A stretch of 64,000 nucleotides of DNA from NCBI GenBank assembly GCA_047967505.1, contig CM106538.1. One strand, written 5' to 3'. The notes beneath the pieces were generated by a model. It was not told the origin of the DNA, made no database searches, and was given only the letters and a program-made list of their open reading frames with translations. The position numbers and the translations under genes are program-made. Origin of the DNA: Dipteris shenzhenensis. Its lineage: Eukaryota; Polypodiophyta; Polypodiopsida; Gleicheniales. Numbering within the stretch: position 1 is the stretch's first letter; each line of letters opens with the position of its first letter. Below are positions 46,126-55,764 of this stretch, piece by piece.

Positions 46126-47187
46126 ATGTTTCTTGCAAGTGAGGAATTGCATCAGACTGATACGATGCACCTAGACATGCACCTAGACACTGATTTCAAT
46201 CCCAAAGAGGATTTCAGCTATCAAGTCGACCAAGTGGAACAGGATCCTTGGTACATCGACAGTGGTGCATCATCTCATATGACAAATCATCAGGAATGGT
46301 TCACAGAAATGAAGCCATTAGAAGGTCAAAAGAATGTCATCTATACAGCAGACAATACACCGAATCCGGTTCAAGGGACAAGTGTTATCCCTATGAACAA
46401 TTTCATTGGTACAAAAGGATTAGTCAAAGATGTGCTCTATGTTCCGAAGCTCAGCAAGAACCTTTTGTTAGTAGGTCAAATGACGGAACACAACTACAAA
46501 GTCATCTTCGACGGTGATGAATGCACTATCAGAGACAAATCCAAAAGAGGTCAGCTAGTAGCAAAAGGTGTCAAGGAAGGACGCTTATACAGGATGCTAG
46601 CTATAGTACCAGATAAGCATGCCATGTCAGCTCAAATGCAACAGATGCCACTATCTGCAAAATGGCACAAGAGATATGGTCATGTCAACTTCAAGTACTT
46701 GCTAGATCTAAGGAATCAAAATATGGCAATTGGGATTCCGAAGCTACAGTTTCTTGGAAAAGTTTGTGAAGCATGTTGCTTCGGCAAACAAAAGCGAACC
46801 AACTTTGTCAGAAGTACCTCTCGTGCACGACGTATTCTTGATTTGATTCATACAAATGTATGGGGTTATGCCCAGACCCGCAGCATCAATGGTTCACTTT
46901 ATTACTTGACCTTCATCGACGACTACAGCAGATATTGTTGGGTCTACTTTCTGAAAGAGAAATCTGAAGTGTTTGCCAGATTTCAAGAATTCAAAGCCAT
47001 GGTAGAAAACCAAACAGGCAGAAAGATCAAGGTCATGAGATCAGACAGAGGAGGTGAATACATGTCTTTAGCATTCATGAACTTTTGCAAAAATCATGGC
47101 ATTCGAAGAAAATTCACATGTGCAGATACTCCTCAGCAAAATGCAAGAGCTGAAAGGAAGAATGGGACTTTAGCAGACAATGCTTAG
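46126..47187 (+). pseudogene. copia protease and integrase, first catalytic Asp changed to Asn
   Basis: The frame enters from upstream. The protease motif is YIDSGASSHMT (about 46252). The GAG-pre-integrase segment has HKRYGHVNF and CEACCFGKQ. The integrase core shows HTNVWG where the family has HTDVWG: the codon at 46855-46857 is AAT, so the first of the three catalytic acids is Asn (residue 244 of this frame). The second (RSDRGGEY) and third (AERKNG) are present. The frame ends at 47187 after a small deletion, and the RT frame begins at 47180. Integrase needs all three acids, so this copy should not integrate by itself. Confidence 0.88.
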
Positions 47188-49297
47188 TGAAAAGCATCTT
47201 CCAAATCAGTATTGGGCAGAAGCAATAGCTACAGCTAACTACTTGCTTAATCGGCTTCCTACCGAACCGATACAAGGTATGACTCCTTATGAAGCATTCA
47301 CTGGACACAAGCCACGCATTGGGCATCTCCGCATATTTGGTTGCATAGCATATGCCCACATACATGATGATCATCGCAGGAAATTGGATGCGAAGTCATG
47401 CAAATGCATCATGGTTGGCTACAGTGAAGAAAGTAAAGCATACAAATTGTATGATCCCATCAACCGCAAAGTCATTATCTCCAGAGATGTAATCTTCGAT
47501 GAGGAATCAGAATGGAAAACCTCACCTACACAGGAGATAGAAGCATCGACTTCACAGTCATCTACAGAACAGGTTGATGAAGAAGAGCAAGAATTGCCAT
47601 CAACACCCCAAGCAGTGCCACAGCAGCTCAGACGGTCTATTAGGGAAAGCAGACCACCAGCCAGATTGACATATGCTCAGAAAGGCAAAGCAATTCAGGT
47701 GGAAACCACCAACTATGCTCTTATGACTACCATCATGGCTACAGAAGAGCCAGTGTACTTTGAAGACGCAGTAGATAAGCCAGAATGGCAAACTGCTATG
47801 AATGAAGAAATGGATGCTTTGTATAAAAATAACACTTGGGAATTATGCGACCTTCCACCAGGAAAGAAGGCCATAGCCAACAAATGGGTATACAAAGTGA
47901 AGTACAATCCAGATGGCAGTATTCAGAGATACAAAGCCAAATTAGTTGCAAAAGGATTTGCACAACAATATGGCCAAGATTATGATGAGACTTATGCTCC
48001 AGTAGCAAAGATGGATTCCATACGGTTCTTGATATCACTAGCGACACTCAGCAAATGGAATGTGTATCAACTCGATGTCAAGAATGCATTTCTCAATGGT
48101 TATCTAGACGAGGAAGTCTACATGCAACAACCAGCAGGTTATGTTGAACCAGGACAAGAGAACAAGGTTTGCCATCTCAAGAAAAGTCTCTATGGCTTAA
48201 AGCAAGCACCCAGAAGTTGGTACAGCAGAATTGACAAGTATTTTGCTGATCTGGGATACATGAAGTCCAATGCAGATCATACTCTCTACTACAAAGTTCA
48301 AGGGGAAGATATTACTATTGCACTTTTGTACGTAGATGATTTGATTGTGACCGGAAGCAAGGATAGCTTCATCAGAAAATTAAAACAAGACTTATCTGCA
48401 GAGTTCGACATGAAAGATCTTGGACTTATGCACTATTGTCTTGGAATTGAGTTCTGGAGAGATTCCGATAGCACATTCATGAGTCAGCTCAAATATGTTG
48501 ACAGTCTCCTGAAGAAGTTTCATATGGCAGATTGCAAGATTGCAGCCACTCCCATGGAACAAAGTTTGAAACTTACTAAAGATTCAGAAAAGCCTACAGT
48601 CAATGACAGATACTACAGGCAACTCATTGGATCTCTTATATATCTGACAATCACACGGCCAGATATTTGTTATGCAGTAAGCTCACTAGCACAGTTTATG
48701 GCAAATCCAAAACAGTCTCACTGGAATGCAGCCAAAAGAGTCTTGAGATACATCATAGGTACAAGACAATTTGGGATAGAATACAAAGGAAGTCATCCAC
48801 GGTTGCATGGATACTGTGACAGTGACTATGCTGGAGATCATGAGACCAGGAGATCGACACAGGGATATGCATTTTTCCTTGGTCAAGGCGCTATATCATG
48901 GTTGTCAAACAAACAACCAACTGTTTCTTTGTCTTCAACTGAAGCAGAATATAGGGCACTCACTACAGGTGCATGTGAGGCTATATGGCTCAGAAGACTA
49001 TTGTCAGAAACAGATTACTTTGATGAGTCAAAGCCAACAACAATCTACTGTGATAATCAATCGGCTCAAGCATTGGCCAAAAATCCAGTATATCACTCCA
49101 GAACAAAGCACATTGATGTCAGAGAGCACTTCATCAGAGAAAGAGTGTTACTTGGTGACATCACACTGCAGCATTGTGATAGCAAAGAAAATGTTGCAGA
49201 CATCTTTACCAAACCACTCGGTAAAGAGCTATTCGAGAAACACCGACTAGCTCTTGGTTTGATGCAGAGGAAGGACATTCCCATTAAAGGGGTGTGA
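47180..49297 (+). CDS. copia reverse transcriptase-RNase H, open frame
   Basis: A 705-codon frame begins with the integrase end (MLSEKHLPNQYWAEA), has a variable linker, then RT: NTWELCDLPPGKKAI, YQLDVKNAFLNGYLDEEVYM, LYGLKQAPRSWY and the catalytic YVDD at about 48331. RNase H follows with YCDSDYAGD, STQGYAFFLG and LSSTEAEY, ending near FTKPLGKELF. All key RT and RNase H residues visible to me are present. It would normally be released from a Gag-Pol polyprotein; the ATG at 47180 is only the first in the frame after the upstream frameshift and need not be used. Together with near-identical LTRs this shows recent activity, perhaps with proteins supplied by another copy. Confidence 0.9.
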   Translation: MLSEKHLPNQYWAEAIATANYLLNRLPTEPIQGMTPYEAFTGHKPRIGHLRIFGCIAYAHIHDDHRRKLDAKSCKCIMVGYSEESKAYKLYDPINRKVIISRDVIFDEESEWKTSPTQEIEASTSQSSTEQVDEEEQELPSTPQAVPQQLRRSIRESRPPARLTYAQKGKAIQVETTNYALMTTIMATEEPVYFEDAVDKPEWQTAMNEEMDALYKNNTWELCDLPPGKKAIANKWVYKVKYNPDGSIQRYKAKLVAKGFAQQYGQDYDETYAPVAKMDSIRFLISLATLSKWNVYQLDVKNAFLNGYLDEEVYMQQPAGYVEPGQENKVCHLKKSLYGLKQAPRSWYSRIDKYFADLGYMKSNADHTLYYKVQGEDITIALLYVDDLIVTGSKDSFIRKLKQDLSAEFDMKDLGLMHYCLGIEFWRDSDSTFMSQLKYVDSLLKKFHMADCKIAATPMEQSLKLTKDSEKPTVNDRYYRQLIGSLIYLTITRPDICYAVSSLAQFMANPKQSHWNAAKRVLRYIIGTRQFGIEYKGSHPRLHGYCDSDYAGDHETRRSTQGYAFFLGQGAISWLSNKQPTVSLSSTEAEYRALTTGACEAIWLRRLLSETDYFDESKPTTIYCDNQSAQALAKNPVYHSRTKHIDVREHFIRERVLLGDITLQHCDSKENVADIFTKPLGKELFEKHRLALGLMQRKDIPIKGV

Positions 49298-49376
49298 TGG
49301 AATGTAATGCTCAGTCCTTCTTCGATTCCCCAGAATCATCATCTTGAGGGAAGGCCTACTTCATGATGTTGATCTT

Positions 49377-49385
49377 GAGGGAAGG
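49377..49385 (+). promoter_or_regulatory. Polypurine tract of copia element 2
   Basis: GAGGGAAGG directly precedes the 3' LTR. A similar GAGGGAAGG stands 34 bp upstream. Confidence 0.7.
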
Positions 49386-49642
49386 TGTTGAGAGTTCACG
49401 CTCAACATCATGTGATCATGTGTGCATAGCACCATCACGTGATCATATGTGCATAGCACTAACCTTATAGAGTGCTATAAAGGAAAGGGTTAGATCCCCT
49501 AACCCTAACCCTAAAAGGGTTTGTATATATTCTATTTTTTCAACTAATTCTAGTGTACAGTTAGTCATTTGTGGTGTGCTCTCTAGCTGTGCCCTCTCTC
49601 CTCATCTCCACTCTTCTCCTCTCCCTTCTTCATATTTTGTCA
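49386..49642 (+). repeat. 3' LTR of copia element 2
   Basis: 257 bp, identical to the 5' LTR except for one base (TAGTGTACAG here, TAGCGTACAG there). Confidence 0.95.
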
Positions 49643-50440
49643 GAGGGGAGGGAGGGGCGGGGGGCAGGGTCGACAGAGGGAGGGGGGGTTCTAGCAACCA
49701 CGGCCACCAGGACCCCAGGGAAGGGAAGGAGGGGATGGAGGGGGGGAGGGGAGGGAGGGGTGGGGGGCAGGGTCGAGGGAGGGAGGGGGCGGGGGGGGTT
49801 CTGGTGGCTACGGCCACCAGGGGAGCGAGGGGATGAGGGAAGGTGGGAGGGTAGAGGGAGGGAGGGGATGGGGGGGATCCTGGCAGCCATGGCCACCAAG
49901 ACGGGAGGGAGGGGAGGGAGGGGATGGAGGGGGGGATGGAGGGAGGGAGGGGCGGGGGGGGTTGAGGGATGGAGGGGATGGAGGGGGGGGGATGGAGAGG
50001 GAGGGGAGGCGAGGGAGAGAGACAGGGGAGGGAAGGGAGAGAGAAAGGGAGAGGAGGGAGGGGAGAGGCGGGAGCGGAAGGAGAGAGAGGGGAGAGGAGG
50101 GAGGGGAGGGAGAGAGAGAGAGAGAGGGAGGGGAGAGGAGGGAGCAGAAGGAGAGAGGGGAGAGGAGGGACGGGAGGGAGAGAGAGAGTGAGGGGAGGGA
50201 GAGAGAAAGCGAGAGAGAGAGTGAGGGGAGGAAGGTGAGGGAGGGGAGGGAGAGAGAGAGAGAGAGGGAGGGGAGAGGAGGGAGCGGAAGGAGAGAGAGG
50301 GGAGAGGAGGGAGGGGAGGGAGAGAGAGAGTGAGGGGAGGGAGAGAGAAAGCGAGAGAGAGAGTGAGGGGGGGAAGGTATGGGAGCGAGAGAGAGAGTGA
50401 GGGAGAGAGAAAGTGAGGGAGTAGAGGGACTAGAGGGAGA
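49643..50440. repeat. Purine-rich minisatellite with GC dyads, part 2
   Basis: Continuation of 41340-42134 after the copia insertion. GGGAGG units grade into GAGAGAGG units. GC islands are at about 49692, 49803 and 49882 (GGCAGCCATGGCCACC). Open frames here are low-complexity on both strands and not called. Confidence 0.85.
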
Positions 50441-50940
50441 GAGGTCAAATTCTTACAAGAGCAACAAATAAGATTTGACTTAGGAAAAGAATAAAAGGGA
50501 CTTACGAGAAGAAAGTATCAAGAAGAATGTTGAACACAAATTTGAATTCTTACAACTAAGAGTAGAACTATCACGAGCTCTTCAACACAAATTTGAATTC
50601 TTACAACTAAAAGTAGAACTATCACAAGCAAGAGTGACAAATAAGATTCTTGCTCAAATAAGATTTGACTTACTATCACGAGCAAGAGCGACAAATAAGA
50701 TTTGACTTACTATCATGAGCAAGAGCAAGAGCGACAAATAAGATTTGACTTACTATCACGAGCAAGAGCGACAAATAAGATTTGACTTACGAGAAGAATG
50801 AAAGGGACTTACGAGAAGAAAGTATCAAGAAGAATGTTGAACAAAAATTTGAATTCAAAAGGAACGTACGAGAAGAAAGTATAAGAAGAATGTTGAACAC
50901 AAATTTGAATTCAAAATTCCCTCTCTTTTTTAAAAATTCA
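50441..50940. repeat. Minisatellite of GAGCGACAAATAAGATTTGA-type units
   Basis: GCGACAAATAAGATTTGACT recurs with CTTACTATCACGAGCAAGA at about 40-bp steps near 50640-50790. AAGAATGTTGAACA..AATTTGAATTC recurs near 50523, 50830 and 50888. Confidence 0.8.
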
Positions 50941-50962
50941 AATTTATGCATGGGAGGAGTGG

Positions 50963-51110
50963 GCTAGTTTTTCTTATATATACTCTTCTTTCCATTCATT
51001 CATTCTCACTCTCTCCTCATTTCATTGAAGCAACCAAGAGCGGAAGAGAAAGGATAAGCGGAGCCTTACTTTTTTCACTTTTTCCAAGTACTTGCATTCT
51101 TTTTCATTCG
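50963..51110 (+). promoter_or_regulatory. Promoter and leader-like sequence, copy 2, upstream of the peptidase locus
   Basis: GCTAGTTTTTCTTATATATA is followed by CATTCATTCATTCTC, CTCATTTCATTGAAGCAA and TTTTTCCAAGTACTTGCA, matching copy 1 at 41127. It could drive the locus at 53731 across a long purine-rich leader or intron; that link is inference. Confidence 0.5.
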
Positions 51111-51297
51111 TCTTGTAATTCTTTTTCTTTACTTACAATTCTTTTTCAATTAGTTTCTTGTTAAAGTTTTTGAGTTCTATTTCTTAAAATTCGTCTTGTA
51201 ATTCTTTTTCTTTACTTACAATTCTTTTTCAATTAGTTTATTGTTAAAGTTTTTGGGAAGTTTTTGAGTTCTATTTGAATTAATTTCTTATTGAAAT

Positions 51298-51424
51298 TTG
51301 TGTTCTAAATTTGAAAAGAGAGATAGAGAGAAAGAGAGAGCTAGAGAGAGAGAGGAGAGAGAGAGAGAGAGTGTGAGAGATAGCACTAGATTAAGAGAGA
51401 AAAGAAAGGAGGGAGAGAAAGTAG

Positions 51425-51489
<65 letters not shown>

Positions 51490-52035
51490 AGAGAGAGAAG
51501 AGGGGCGGAGGGAGAGAGAGAAAACTCTTGGCGGCCATGGCAGCTAGAGGAGGGGGTTTTTTTAGAAGGCATTATAATTCTTTTTAAATTAGTTTCTTAT
51601 TTGAGTTTTTGAGTTCTATTTTAATTAGTTTCTTATTTATATTTGAGTTTGTAAATTTGAGAAATGAGAGAGAATAGGGAGGGAGAGAAAGAGAGAGGAG
51701 AGAGGGAAAGAGAGAAATTAAGAGAGAGAAGAGGGGCTCTTGGCGGCCGTGGCCGCCAAAGGGAGAGAGAGAATAGAAATGAGAGAGAGAATGAGATATG
51801 AGAGAGCAATAGGGAGGGAGAGAAAGAGAGAGAGGAGAGGGAGAGAGAGAGAGAGAGAGATTTAGAGAGAGAAGAGGGGCTCCTTCAATGAGAGAGAAGA
51901 GTAGGGAGGGAAAGAAAGACAGAGGAGAGAGGGGGAGAGAGATTAAGAGAGAGAAGAGGGTCTCTTGGTGCCGTGGCTGCTAGAGGGAGGGAGAGAGTAG
52001 GGAGAGAGAGGGAGAGAGAGAGAAAGAGAGAGAGG

Positions 52036-52084
<49 letters not shown>

Positions 52085-52574
52085 AGAGAGAGAAAGAGAG
52101 ACAGGGAGAGACAGGGAGAGAGAGAGAAGTTTAAGAGAATGAAACGTGGCGAGAGGAGAGAGGGAAAGAGAGAAATTAAGAGAGAGAAGAGGGGCTCTTT
52201 GCAGCCATGGCCGCCAAAGGGAGAGAGAGAATGAGAAATGAGAGAGAAGAGTAGGGAGGGAGAGAAAGAGAGAGAGGGAGAGAGACAAGAGATTAAGAGA
52301 GAGAAGAGGGGCTCCTTAAATGAGAGAGAAGAGTAGGGAGGGAAAAAAAGAGATAGCTGAGAGAGGGAGAGAGAGAAGAGAGTCTCTTGGCGGCAATGAG
52401 AGAGAAGAGTAGGGAGGGAAAGAAAGAGAAATCTGAGAGAGGGAGAGAGAGATTAAGAGAGAGAAGAGAGTCTCCTGGCGGCCGTGGCTGCTAGAGGGAG
52501 GGAGAGAGTAGGGAGGGAGAGGGAGAGAGAGAGAGAGAAGAGAGGAGGGAGACTTAGGGAGAGAGAAAGAGAGA

Positions 52575-52625
<51 letters not shown>

Positions 52626-52717
52626 AGAGAGGGAATGAAACTTCTGTGCTAGAGGGAGGGAGAGGGAGAGAGAGAGAGAGAAGAGAGGAGGGAGACTTAG
52701 GGAGAGAGAAAGAGAGA

Positions 52718-52760
<43 letters not shown>

Positions 52761-52860
52761 GAGAGAAGAGAGGAGGGAGACTTAGGGAGAGAGAGATAAA
52801 GAGAGAGGGAGAGAGAATGAAACTTCTAGTGGCCGTGGCTACCAAGAGAGGGTGGTAGAG
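51298..52860. repeat. (GA)n-rich tract with GC dyads
   Basis: GAGAGA, GAGAGGGA and AAGAGAGAGAAGAGGGGCTC units dominate. Dyads of the form GGCGGCCGTGGCCGCC (exact at 51742-51757) or its variants occur near 51532, 51967, 52201, 52479 and 52832, each after TCTTGG or TCCTGG. Sub-repeats such as 52495-52625 and 52655-52760 are recent duplications. No credible coding region. Confidence 0.85.
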
Positions 52861-52869
52861 AGAGAGAAC

Positions 52870-53730
52870 CCCAGCACATTAAAATGAGCACAGAAAAAGA
52901 AATTATTTATTGCTTTTCTTCGCTTCGACGATTGGTTTAGCATAGTTTAGCATAGATTAGATTGCCTTAGAGGAGAGACAATTCTCCAAGATGCCAATCA
53001 AAGCCATGCTCAAATTTTTCCAACTAGTTCCTAATCGTTGTCAGTCCCTTCGCTCACATGCGGTTTAACACTCATAACATGCTATTAAATAAGACCTTTT
53101 ACCATTTACCAAGAAGTTTATCAATGGGTAGATTGCATGAGCAGATATCAGTGGACAGATTACATATATCAGTGGGCAGATTACATGTCATGGGACATAT
53201 TGGAGCTTGATGATTATTGGTTATTTTTATTGCATTTATATAAATATTTAAGCTCATTTATTGTCATAAAAAACCTTGTAAAGCCTTCTATGCTATTTTT
53301 TACATTTATTGTCATATGAAGTGCCTTGTAATAAACCCGACCATCCCGATCATTCACTATTTAACAAGTATCAGTGGACTGCATAAGTGGATATCATGTG
53401 GGCTACATAAGTGGATATCAGTCGAATAGTTTTCAGTGGGTAGATTGCATTAATTGGGTATCAGTGCACAGATATCAATGGATGGAAATATTACATGTCA
53501 TCACGAAGATTGAAGCTTTTTGACTAGAGGGAAAATCAATGGATGGACAGATTACATGTCTTCATGAACATTGAAGCTTTATCTCTAGAGGACATTTTAT
53601 TTCATTGTAAAGCTTTATTGGCTAATTTTTTTACATTTGTACAAATATTTAAGCCTTGTAAAGCCTTCTAGGCTATTTCCCACATTTATTGCCATATGAA
53701 GCCTTGTAAAGCCTTTTGGGCTATTTCCCA
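52870..53730 (+). other. Leader-like region of the peptidase locus, shared with the copia leader
   Basis: No open frame. Phrases GAAATTATTTATTGCTTTTC, CGACGATTGGTTTAGCAT and GTTGTCAGTCCCTTCGCTCA match 44475-44650. Repeats of CAGTGG(A/G)CAGATTACAT and CTTGTAAAGCCTT..GGCTATTT follow up to the ATG at 53731. Confidence 0.6.
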
Positions 53731-54517
53731 ATGCAAAAGGCTAGTACTACAAGAGCCACGGTTCCAAGCAGTAAAAAAAGGCATCGTCCCACTGTAGAGA
53801 GAGATAATGTGGATGAAAAACGGTTAAAAGAAGAGAAAGATAAAGAAGACTTAGAACCCAAGGCTAAAGATGATCAGGATGAACTCACATCATTAAAAAA
53901 TCTTAATCTGCGTCTTAATGAAGCAGTTACAGATGATGATGTGGGATATATCTGGGGTCAAAGGATGTGGTTTGTGAATGCCAAAGATGTGGAAGCTGCA
54001 ACTCTCTTTACTAATAGCCGAAGCCTTGATATATCCTATGCACTGCAAATATATGAGGCTTTGAGAGATGATAAGAAACCTGTGGCAAGCAATGTGGTCC
54101 TATGCCCAATAATATTTTGTCCAATCAAAAATAGTTTTTTGGATCAAATAACATTTACAGGGCCTACACATTTTGAGGAAACCTTCAGTTGATTCTTTAA
54201 AGACACTCTTGAAAATATTCCACATGAACAAGGCGAAGAGGCACAAGGTGAGAATATGCTAAAGGAAGCAAAGAAGGAATTCCTCCTTCATTGCAGATTC
54301 CAGCCCATTGATGGTCAACATTGGGCTTATGCTTGTAATCAGATCGCAAAGGAAGCAAAGGAGGCCAAAAGACTCACTTCAGAACAATTTGCAAAGATAA
54401 GTTGATTCATTATTATCCTGCAACAATCTGTATATTCAAGCATGAGATCAAGTATTTGATTGAGTCCGAAAGACTTAATCATTATGTCCATGGAAAGCAT
54501 AAGATATCCTCCACTGC
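53731..54517 (+). pseudogene. N-terminal part of a decayed multi-domain locus with a PIDGQH motif
   Basis: From the ATG at 53731 the frame is highly charged (SSKKRHRPTVERDNVDEKRL, a probable nuclear localisation signal) and then globular (YIWGQRMWFVNAKDVEAATL). A TGA at 54190-54192 follows GPTHFEETFS; the same frame continues past it to FQPIDGQHWAYACNQIAKEA (about 54296-54355) and another TGA near 54402. A third frame continues with YYPATICIFKHEIKYLIESE until 54532. PIDGQH resembles the DGQH(R) signature of ParB-like or DGQHR-domain proteins, but this is one short motif and I give it low weight. Splicing could remove some breaks, yet no convincing splice sites are seen. Confidence 0.55.
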
Positions 54518-55708
54518 ATGGAAGAATGCATCAATGTACAGGTGAGGCGTGATGCAGTGGATAGTGCCATTAAGTATTTGCTGTCAGAGAAACAAATTCC
54601 ACTTACTCATTGTAACATTCACTATAATGTGGTCAAGCATATAGGTTCTTTGTCAACACCCAAGGTAAAGCTATGGGCAAATAGGTGGATTAAAAAGGAT
54701 GAAGATGGGTCAGAAATAGTAACCTCTTACATGAGAAAAGAAATCCCACAACAGGTGGTTGCATATGTGGAAAGATTAATCAGCGAGATAAGGATGCCGA
54801 CAGATATGCACCAAAGCTTTCAATTCAATGTAGAGGTTACGGCAGAGTCTGGAAAGCTTGTGAACTTCAGGGGAGTCTCAGAAGATGACTTCATCAAGAA
54901 TGAGTCAGCATGGGATAAGCCACAACTATTCTTTATCAATGAAGTTTCTAGCGATGATATCCATAACTTCATTGATAGAATAGTATATACCACCATTAGC
55001 AAAGTGGCAATTTGCAACATTGTCATTTTTGTTGATAAAAAAGGCAAAGAAGCCATGCAGGTTACTCTAGAGCGAGCATATTCATCAGATTTAAAGATCT
55101 ATAGTGGTGTTTATGCAGCAAAGAGAGGCAAGAGAGAATGTGGCATATCGATTCAATCTCTTGAATCATTCTTTTTGTGTATGCGAAGTCCCAACCCTAA
55201 TCACTCCTTACAAAAGAACATAAGAGGGAATTCAAATAATTTGAGATTGATGCTAGAAGAGCAAGACATTCCCAGGTCCATACATTATCAAAAAAACAAC
55301 TATGGAAGTCACTGCAAAAGTGGGAGTCTCTTGCTTATCATGATAGAGAATTTGCTACCGGCAGGTTGGGAGGTCACCTTGTGCAGGATGGGATATTTAT
55401 TTGAGGATCTCCTCAGAAAAGGCAACTCCACAAATATTATTGAAAACAAGCATTTCATGGCTTATTTTCAGCTTCAAGTAGATCTAACCACAGGCTATGA
55501 AAAAGAGATAGACCACAAGGACACTGATGACATGGATGATTACCTTGAAGATCATAATGTCCCAGTTGATGATGATGAAAAGATGGACTTACATGACCCG
55601 TTCAGAGAGAGGTTGGTGGATGAAGACAAACATGATGATGCCTTCTTTGATAATTATGGCTCGCAGGGTTATGAAAAAAGGCCACTACGACAATACTTAG
55701 CAGTATGA
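54518..55708 (+). CDS. 396-codon open frame, unassigned domain with a faint methylase-like pattern
   Basis: The frame probably continues the preceding one after a frameshift near 54540 (VRRDAVDSAIKYLLSEKQIP). Middle segments include SAWDKPQLFFINEVSSDD and ICNIVIFVDKKGKEAMQVTL, then YSGVYAAKRGKRECGIS. The late segment ENLLPAGWEVTLCRMGYLFE with LLRKGNSTNIIENKHFMAYF recalls, loosely, the end of N4/N6-type DNA methylases (strand, glycine turn, GN..IEN.KF). The key DPPY/DPPW motif is not visible, so at best this is an inactive relative. An acidic tail (DTDDMDDYLEDHNVPVDDDE) follows. I do not recognise the family with confidence. It lies 5' of and in line with the peptidase exons at 55765-56980, so the two may be one gene. 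Confidence 0.5.
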   Translation: MEECINVQVRRDAVDSAIKYLLSEKQIPLTHCNIHYNVVKHIGSLSTPKVKLWANRWIKKDEDGSEIVTSYMRKEIPQQVVAYVERLISEIRMPTDMHQSFQFNVEVTAESGKLVNFRGVSEDDFIKNESAWDKPQLFFINEVSSDDIHNFIDRIVYTTISKVAICNIVIFVDKKGKEAMQVTLERAYSSDLKIYSGVYAAKRGKRECGISIQSLESFFLCMRSPNPNHSLQKNIRGNSNNLRLMLEEQDIPRSIHYQKNNYGSHCKSGSLLLIMIENLLPAGWEVTLCRMGYLFEDLLRKGNSTNIIENKHFMAYFQLQVDLTTGYEKEIDHKDTDDMDDYLEDHNVPVDDDEKMDLHDPFRERLVDEDKHDDAFFDNYGSQGYEKRPLRQYLAV

Positions 55709-55764
55709 TCTCTCTATTTCTCAACTAAATACAAATTTTTAAATAAGATTTAAATTTAAAGATA

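Larger units (their letters stand above)
42135..49642 (+). mobile_element. Ty1/copia element 2, recent insertion with an unusually long leader
   Basis: Two 257-bp LTRs (42135-42391 and 49386-49642) differ at a single base (C/T near 42304 and 49555). GAGGG flanks the element at 42130-42134 and 49643-49647. The primer site TGCTATCAGAGC follows the 5' LTR, and a purine tract GAGGGAAGG precedes the 3' LTR. Between primer site and gag lie about 2.6 kb of extra sequence: a GC-rich antisense fragment, a CCACGTCA array and a segment shared with 52870-53730. Gag and pol are complete in domains but contain one in-frame stop, two frameshifts and a changed integrase residue. Confidence 0.95.

Noticed and set aside
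49571-50448. Further long open frames in GA-rich DNA (also 51288-52858)
   Set aside because: Low-complexity translation of GAGAGG repeats in several frames at once.
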